A stretch of DNA of 64,000 nucleotides, taken from positions 358,683 through 422,682 of the forward strand of contig JAHLKC010000014.1 of assembly GCA_025449115.1 (NCBI GenBank), in the 5' to 3' direction. The DNA comes from Chytridium lagenaria (taxonomy: Eukaryota; Chytridiomycota; Chytridiomycetes; Chytridiales; Chytridiaceae). Positions 58,151 to 64,000 of the stretch are shown here, piece by piece (the first letter of the stretch is position 1; each line of letters starts with the position of its first letter). Both the position numbers and the translations under genes were made by a program. The notes below the pieces were generated by a model that worked only from the letters and a program-made list of their open reading frames with translations, was not told the DNA's origin and ran no database searches.

Positions 58151-59542
58151 TCAACGTCTATAATTCCTGGCGTTGTACCTGCAAGCTTTGTTAGGAGATA
58201 TGTCGCTATCCGAAGAGGTGTAACTCAAGTTTGTACGCGAACGGTCGCGTAAACGAGATGTTGATCCCCTCAAACTACCACGTGACAGGCTTCTAGCTCT
58301 TCCCTTGTCAGGAGAAAAGCTAGCTGAATTTCGAATACGCTGAGACCGGCGAGGTGGTGACGGGGGCAGTTCCTCAGATAAGATTCGTCGAGACCTGCGA
58401 GGTGGGGACTCTGAAAATCGTGGCAATGGTCTTACTCCTGGTCGGCGCACGCGGTTATTGGCTACAGCAACGTCATGCTCAAAAGAAGCTGAGGAGACTC
58501 TTCGTTGTGCTTTGTCATGAAAACTAATTACTAAAGTGCTTGAAGCAAGAAAAACTTACAGTTGCTGCTGTTTGTTAAGGCATCCACAGATCCCGTTTCA
58601 AGTTTTTCGTCGAAGTTGTCAAGTCTTTCCTTCAACGCCAAAAGAGAGGATTCAAAACTTTTCTGCATATTGTCTTGCGCTTGACGTAGATAAGAAAGTT
58701 AGATGCAAGCGTTAACAGTATACTACCGCACACTACATTATACTGCCGCACACTACAGTATACTGCCGCATACTACAGTATACAAACGCACACTACAGTA
58801 TACAACCGTATGTAGCCGTACATCATTGTATGCGGCAGTTTACCACCGTTACCAGCCGTACAATGACTATACACCACAATATACCTTGAATCCTTACCTG
58901 GAACATGCTTTTGAAAGCCTGGTGACATGTATGCTTTTGCAGCCAAAGCCTCAGGGTACGTAGCTAATAAGACAATGCCAGCGTCAATCTTTCTACTCAT
59001 GTTATCAGCCTGTTTTTTAAATTAGTTTCTAAAAATGTTCAAACCGATAGCAATGGGACTGATCGTCTGAACAAGATGCTCCCAATCTCGACGGAAAAAG
59101 GAGTTGATGTTAGAGCTTGTCGAGTTAGCATTTGAAAATGCATTCCTTCTGTTGTTTGACTGCTTCACACTCTCTATAAAAGTAGGGTGTTAGCAAACTT
59201 GTTAGATCTTTCCCACCAGTATACCATCATGCATCACTTGACCACTCCGAATCTTATATGCTCCTTCAATGGGGACAGGAAGAGAAGGAGCCGGTGGAGC
59301 ACGTATTCTTGATTCCTCGTTAGCGGCATCAACCGCCATCATGCCCGCAGTAACAGTTTTGTTGTCGTCTTCGCTGTAAGTTGGCTCCGAGTGGCTTCTG
59401 GACCCTGCAGCTTTATTAGATAAATAGTTAATTTACCGTGTCAGTGAAGATGATTTGGATTTGAGTATGTTACAGAGTTCTCACCAAGGTTGTATTGGAA
59501 CCCCCTTCCCCCATGTTCATCATCATGTCCACCAAGGCTCAT
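58151..59542 (-). pseudogene. Gene X, copy 1 (decayed)
   Basis: Same gene as the copy at 62-63.9 kb, damaged. ATG at 59542 (MSLGGHDDEHGGRGFQYNL); exons 59542-59485, 59404-59225, from 59173, 59009-58898, about 58690-58562, about 58485-58151. Conserved blocks: PIEGAYKIRSGQVMHDG, SVKQSNNRRNAFSNAN, FFRRDWEHLVQT, ADNMSRKIDAGIVLLATYPE, AKAYMSPGFQKHVPG, and a basic Ser/Arg tail (PPRRSQRIRNSASFSPDK). Damage: the donor after EHLVQT reads ATCAGT where copy 2 has GTAAGT; the first half of the coiled exon (GFGISELKRLND in copy 2) is replaced by GTATAC-type repeats; and the remaining half has a one-base slip. Confidence 0.65.
58700..58880. repeat. GTATAC-rich short tandem repeats in gene X copy 1
   Basis: About seven near copies of CACTACAGTATACTGCCGCA in a row, then more loosely spaced GTA.GCCGTA motifs. 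They occupy the place where copy 2 has coding sequence and intron 5. Confidence 0.8.
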
Positions 59543-59603
59543 CGGTATGTTGATATGTCTGCACAAGTCAAAAAGCTCTGTTGTCAAACCATTGTATGCC
59601 TTT

Positions 59604-60539
59604 TGTGATCTTCTCTTGACCCATCCCTCCCTACCTAGCTTCGACTAGGGGGTAGGGGAGAAGAGTAAAGGAGTTGCTCCAGCAGAGCAAGTCCACAGAG
59701 CACCTAGGGACAGGATGTACTCCTGAATTTAAGTGATGTTGTTGTTTGGCGATGGTGTGGGTGAGTGATCGCGAGATTCTGCTTAATAAAGGGAGAAGGG
59801 AACGTGTTTAGTATCTTCTATGTCGACTTACCTTGCTAATAAACCAATATGAGCACCAGATTGTCTCCTGGCGATCGGGGATGGCTGAAAGCCTCCTTGC
59901 CTTCCTGCTATGGCACCTTTTGGAACGTGATGATCTCGTTGCCTCACGAGCTGGCACAGGGTAACCTCACTCATCACCTGCCTGCAGCGTCGATCACCGG
60001 CTCGGGGATCATCAGAGGTGGAATGTAGCCGACCAAGCCTAAGCTAAAGGACACTGACAATGAGGAGGACCCTTAGGCTCCCATCGCAGCCTTCTGCTTC
60101 AAACAGCTGGATTGCAGCTTCACCAGGTGGCAGGGGTAGAGGGGTGGGCTGCCATCCAACAGGGAGTGAAGGGAGATCACGGCGAGGCCACGCGCGTGAG
60201 ATAGAGGATGGGGGATCAACTCAATATCAACTACTTAATTCAACAGGTACAAATTAAATCAAGAAATCTCTCATATTAAAGTAATACACAAAATACAAAT
60301 AAATAATAGACACAACATATGCACACACACATAAACGGCACATATGCGCGCCACCTCCTTCAATAAAAACCCTATAAACGTGGGGAAAAACTATATATAA
60401 AAAACCCAAAGGGAAAAGAAGGGAGGATTCAATATGACGCGTAAATATACGCGTCGACGCGGGATATAACGGAACTCAACGGACTTAGACGGAATGTCCT
60501 TATGAGCCATAGGCCATGTGAATAATGTAATTCTTCACA
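59604..60539 (-). mobile_element. LTR copy C (~936 bp), 3' LTR of a minus-strand element
   Basis: Full-length LTR: on the minus strand it starts TGTGAAGAATT at 60539 and ends GATCACA at 59604. It is preceded on the minus strand by a purine tract (GGGAGAA), which makes it a 3' LTR. Confidence 0.8.
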
Positions 60540-60957
60540 TTCTCCCGTTTTTAAGAAAAGACTTACGTAAGAAAAGTCTAACTTAGTTGTCAGAAGTATA
60601 AGAACTATCTGTAAATATATCAGAGCTTGCATTTTTGGCAAGTCTATAAGGCCAAGTATTGGCAAGGGTTATATAATTGTTACCGTCTAGCATCTCTATA
60701 GCTAAAGGTACTTCAAAGTTATTATCAGGATAATCATCATCAAGATGATTATCTATATCAGGTTCCAATTGAGGAACTTCATTGTCAATAGGATTCTGGT
60801 CATCAGAATCTGGGTGCAGCTTGCCGTAAAGAACATTTAGCCTTGCGCTTACGTTTCTTTATGGGGCTAGGAGGGGTATCATCAAGGATACCATCATCTG
60901 CATCCTCACTACGATAACCATCATTATCTTCAGGCATCGTGTAGGATATGGGCTTAG
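60540..60957 (-). pseudogene. Retrotransposon C-terminal coding fragment upstream of LTR C
   Basis: Minus-strand acidic reading, MPEDNDGYRSEDADDGILDD, a basic patch PIKKRKRKAKC, then after a one-base slip DNHLDDDYPDNNFEVPLAIE and TWPYRLAKNASSDIFTDSS with stop just before the polypurine tract and LTR. Its position fits the 3' end of the polyprotein. It is cut at 60957 by the start of X copy 2. No catalytic domain remains. Confidence 0.5.
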
Positions 60958-61019
60958 GGGTTATATCCTATAGTACAAAACCGACGACTAGTAATAAAAT
61001 TTCGTCGAATTTCAGATCA

Positions 61020-61490
61020 TATACGTTCGCATACAAACGTGTACCATGGTATGACGGTAGTATTTTTCGTTGTAAAATGATGTTTCGAGTAGGTTGTTTT
61101 GACCGCGGTATACCTGTGTATACCATGCTGTTGTGAAAATTATAGCTTTAATACAAATTGTCAATGGATATTTTTTAGCCCCAGGCCACCGTATACGGCT
61201 TGAAACTTAGTACCTAAATTTTGTCAAATCGTTATCAAATGCAAATTGTCAACGAATTCATAAAACGGTATACCACCGTATACAGCTTTAAACTTTGAAC
61301 TATAGAATTGTCAATTCCGGAAAGATGACTACTTTTCATGAAATAATTTATGGTTAGGAAATACCACTGCGTACGGCCTCATACTTTAGCCTATATAATT
61401 GTCAATTTTATAATCCTAACCGATTTGTCAATGAATCATAAAAACGGTATACCACGGTATACGGCTTCACACTATAACTTGTATGATGGT
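61020..61490. repeat. Diverged tandem repeats with GGTATACCACGGTATACGG cores
   Basis: Four or five units of roughly 95-130 bases, each with an ATTGTCAA box, a CATAAAACGGTATACCAC box and a GTATACGGCTT box, at about 61155, 61235, 61350 and 61430. Confidence 0.65.
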
Positions 61491-61830
61491 CAACTTTAAC
61501 CGTGTGCTGCAAGCGACCATAGCGTCAGTCCTTGTAGAATATATAGCAGATATCACTGATCTACCAACAATGTAAATGGACAATCAGGTATTCATCTGAT
61601 ATCAATAGGCAATATTCACTCAATTTACGTTTTTTTCTATGCCACATAAGGGCTCGATATAAAAAAGGGAGAACATGGTATATATTTCCTTCTTCTTTAA
61701 AAATCTAAGTAGTGTATAGTTATTCTTTTAGTAACTGTTATTAGTAGCAGTACTAGTTATGAGCGCCACATAAGGAGTATCGAGGAAGTGAGATAATTTA
61801 ATTATCATCGCTTCATATATACATTTTCGC

Positions 61831-61955
61831 AGACGTACGTGCGGACGTATGCGTACGCATACAAACGTTTGCGCTTACAGTCGAAGCGTACGTACGCGAG
61901 CGTACGTAAGCGTACGCTCACGTACGCAATCGCTGATTTACGTGCGTAGACATAC
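61831..61955. repeat. TACG-rich alternating purine-pyrimidine tract
   Basis: Counterpart of the 57.84-57.97 kb tract, in the same place relative to gene X (3' side). Rich in CGTACG and GCGTACGC. Confidence 0.75.
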
Positions 61956-62070
61956 GCTTTCTTGCGCCATTGCTTATATATAAGTGCTAATGCTGTGTAC
62001 ATTAACATTACATCTTAACTATTTTACAAAAATTTTTACGGCATTTATTCATATGATTGAGTTTACATAA

Positions 62071-63903
62071 TTATCGATATCTGTCGCTTCTCCGAGATGA
62101 TCTGGAGTTGTACCTACTAATTTTCATAGGTGAACTCCCGCGCTCTGAAGAGCTGTAATCAGTTCGAGATCTTGATCGGTCAGTTCCTCTAGATGACAAA
62201 GGCCTTGAGTAACCTCTAGAAGTACTTCGAGTCCTTCTTTGTTTTTCGGGAGAAAAGCTTGCTGATTTTCTAATGCGTTCGGATCGGCGAGGCGGCGATG
62301 AGTCTTCCGAAAAGCGAGGTAATGGCCTTGACACACGTGATGAAGTACGGCTGTTATCAGGAATAGTTTGGTGTTCAACGGGGGCAATCCTGACCCTTGG
62401 ACGTATCCCTTTTTAATTTATTATGGTTAGATTAATTTTTTTCCAGACTCGAACCGAATCAAATGTAATAAAACAATATTCAAATTAAGACGTACCGCTG
62501 CCACTTTCGAATGACGAATCCAGCTTTTCGGCAATATCAGTGAGCTTCTTGTCGAATTCGTCCAATATGTTTTTAAATGAAAGAAGCGATGCTTCGAAGC
62601 TGTCTTTCATTTCGTCCTGCGCTTTGTGTAAAAACGTGAAGTTGGATATCATGGTCCTCTGTATCGCATTGTTTTCGTGCATCATTAATTGAAGACTGTC
62701 ATTCTGTGCAGCTGCGGTCTGTAGGTTTGAACCTCCGACGCCAACAATGTAGCAGTCATTTAATCTTTTCAGCTCGCTAATCCCAAAGCCTATTTAAACG
62801 TTAACAACCATCACCATTATAAAAAATTAAACAGATAAGAATTCACGGTATGCGTTAATATACAGCATTGTGCCGCGCGGTTAAACATACTGCTGCAGTA
62901 AAATGCTGTATATGCGGCATACTGTGGTTACCACAGTATGTCGCGGTATACCACGTACAACTGCTGTATGCGTTGATAGACTATGGCATACCACAGTTTC
63001 CGTTGGTAGATGTGTATAACGCAATAAATTTGCAGCCGTTTCTCACCTGGAACATGCTGCTGAAATCCTGGTGACGTATAAGCCTTGGCTGCCATAGCCC
63101 CCGGGTAAGTAGCTAATAAGAGAATTCCAGCGTTGATTTTTCGACTCATGTTATCAGCCTAGATACAGGGGTAAGAATGTTTATGAAATGTTAAACTGCA
63201 CTTACCGTTTGAACGAGATGCTCCCAATGCCGTCGAAAAAAGGAATTCGTCATTGATCTAGTTTGTGCAGGGCAGTTCACATTGGGAAATGCGTTTCTTC
63301 GGTTGTTGGACTGCTTCACACTTACTTAAACAAAAAGGGTGAGCTATTGTTTGCCATATTCAAGTTAATGTACCATCCTGTATAACTTGGCCACTTCTAA
63401 TTTTGTATGCACCTTCAATGGGAAGAGGAAGAGGAACAGGAAGAGGAGGAGGAGGAGAAGCCGCCGGAAGAGAGTCTGAATGGGATCTGTTACGGCTTTG
63501 ATTTGTATGTTGGTAGTTTGCTGATTGTTCACGTTGTCCTTATAAGTTCAGAGTTGTCAACAATATACCAGCATTGAACTCACTGTTTTCATTTGAAGTG
63601 TCTCCCCGTGCGGCGGTACTTCTATCAACCATTCGAACATATCTTCGTGAGAGTCTTTGACTACGATTCGAGTCTTCATTCAACGCATCAACCTCCATCA
63701 TCTCCTCAATCTGAGTTGGCTCATCATCATCGTCACTGTAAGTTGGCTCCTCAGGGCTTCCCGAGCCATCATAATCTATAGATTGTGTGTATAAAGATCA
63801 AAGTTAATAACGTTCAAAGGCTTATTATTCAATGTATTCTGTATTCACCATCATCATATGTGTTCTGCAGTTGTTGCCGTTGAACTTCACCGTTCTTATC
63901 CAT
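62071..63903 (-). CDS. Gene X, copy 2 (intact, 424 residues, unknown function)
   Basis: Seven exons splice in frame without a break: 63903-63849, 63775-63584, 63538-63374, 63324-63206, 63158-63047, 62789-62496, 62408-62071; total 1275 nt. All donors are GT and acceptors AG. Layout: acidic start (SPEEPTYSDDDDEPTQIEEM), Pro run, PIEGAYKIRSGQVIQDG, SVKQSNNRRNAFPNVN, FFRRHWEHLVQTVADNMSRK, INAGILLLATYPGAMAAKAY, GFQQHVPGFGISELKRLNDC, a coiled-coil stretch (KAQDEMKDSFEASLLSFKN), and a basic Ser/Arg tail (SPPRRSERIRKSASFSPEK). The tail suggests a nuclear, nucleic-acid-binding protein. I recognise no family. No signal peptide or membrane span. Base usage is balanced, unlike host genes here. Conserved blocks shared with the decayed copy 1 suggest past selection. 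Confidence 0.75.
62840..63010. repeat. GTATAC/GCGGTA-rich repeats in intron 5 of gene X copy 2
   Basis: Short motifs such as GCGGCATACTGTGG and CGCGGTATACCACG, related to those in copy 1, lie in the intron between GFQQHVPG and GISELKRL. Confidence 0.6.
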
Positions 63904-64000
63904 ATTCTTTGAGTCCAAAAAAAATTTGTTGTCAATGCGTCAAGCATGTTAATACAACTGTTTATTGTTAAATACCCTCTATGTCTTTGCATAGCATTTA

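Larger units (their letters stand above)
57224..59603. mobile_element. Repeated unit X, copy 1 (putative mobile element)
   Basis: Begins GGGTTATATCCCATAGTACA at the exact break in LTR A. The same start occurs at 60958. Within ~55 bases the two copies also share ACCGACGAC...TTTCGTCGAATTT, which can pair (CGACGA/TCGTCG). It then holds a TACG-rich tract and gene X on the minus strand. The right end is set only by the start of LTR C. Class unknown. Confidence 0.45.
60958..64000. mobile_element. Repeated unit X, copy 2 (putative mobile element, runs off the window)
   Basis: Starts GGGTTATATCCTATAGTACA like copy 1 and breaks the retrotransposon fragment. It holds GTATAC repeats (about 61020-61490), a TACG-rich tract, then the intact gene X on the minus strand. 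The far end is outside the window. Confidence 0.45.

Noticed and set aside
59604..60215. The 600-bp segment beside the short LTR match as a separate element
   Set aside because: The nested copy with CACC duplication and TGTGA/TCACA ends shows it is part of one ~0.94 kb LTR.
57224..64000. X as a PIF/Harbinger-type element because it starts with GGG
   Set aside because: No DDE transposase, no second terminus in view and no consistent 3-bp target duplication.

Overview
The window is nuclear DNA of an intron-rich, fungus-like eukaryote. Most genes are split by short GT-AG introns (43 to about 380 nt). Recognisable families are a fungalysin (M36) protease, an ACR3 arsenite exporter, ornithine aminotransferase, threonine synthase, a bHLH factor, GPI-anchored secreted proteins, TKL-type kinases and a Crinkler-like kinase. 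The mix fits an early-diverging, probably chytrid-like fungus; that placement is inference.

Layout. 0.2-5.2 kb: a cyclic-nucleotide-binding protein and a low-complexity Ser/Pro/His-rich protein (+). 6.0-9.1 kb: a DOMON plus copper type II monooxygenase gene of the dopamine beta-monooxygenase family (-). 9.6-16.4 kb: a coiled-coil protein and a single-pass membrane protein (+). 17-22.7 kb: two paralogous GPI-anchored proteins and the M36 protease (-). 23.8-34 kb: ACR3 (+), a class V aminotransferase (-), a TKL kinase with a transmembrane segment and lectin-like tail (-), a small Cys-rich secreted protein (-) and an unknown gene (+). 35-51.7 kb: a DUF6729-like gene, ornithine aminotransferase, an ankyrin-like remnant, an inverted paralogue of the TKL kinase, a bHLH factor, a copia fragment fused to the side of a 5'-truncated threonine synthase. 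52.3-54.6 kb: the Crinkler-like gene. 55.5-64 kb: a repeat island with three copies of a ~0.94 kb LTR (one a solo LTR nested in another, with a 4-bp target duplication) and two copies of an unrecognised unit, here called X, each carrying the same multi-exon gene of unknown function.

Two window-wide patterns stand out. First, host genes, on either strand, begin C-rich on the coding strand and switch abruptly to G/T-rich (in ornithine aminotransferase, third-position C falls from 38/60 to 1/60 codons while G rises from 4 to 29). The X gene does not show this. Second, nearly every conserved gene carries one or more single-base frame breaks although homology continues in the next frame. That suggests uncorrected long-read indels at least as much as real decay, so spans below are gene spans, and exon ends were set by splice signals and homology. 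Names rest on motif recognition by eye; no search was run.
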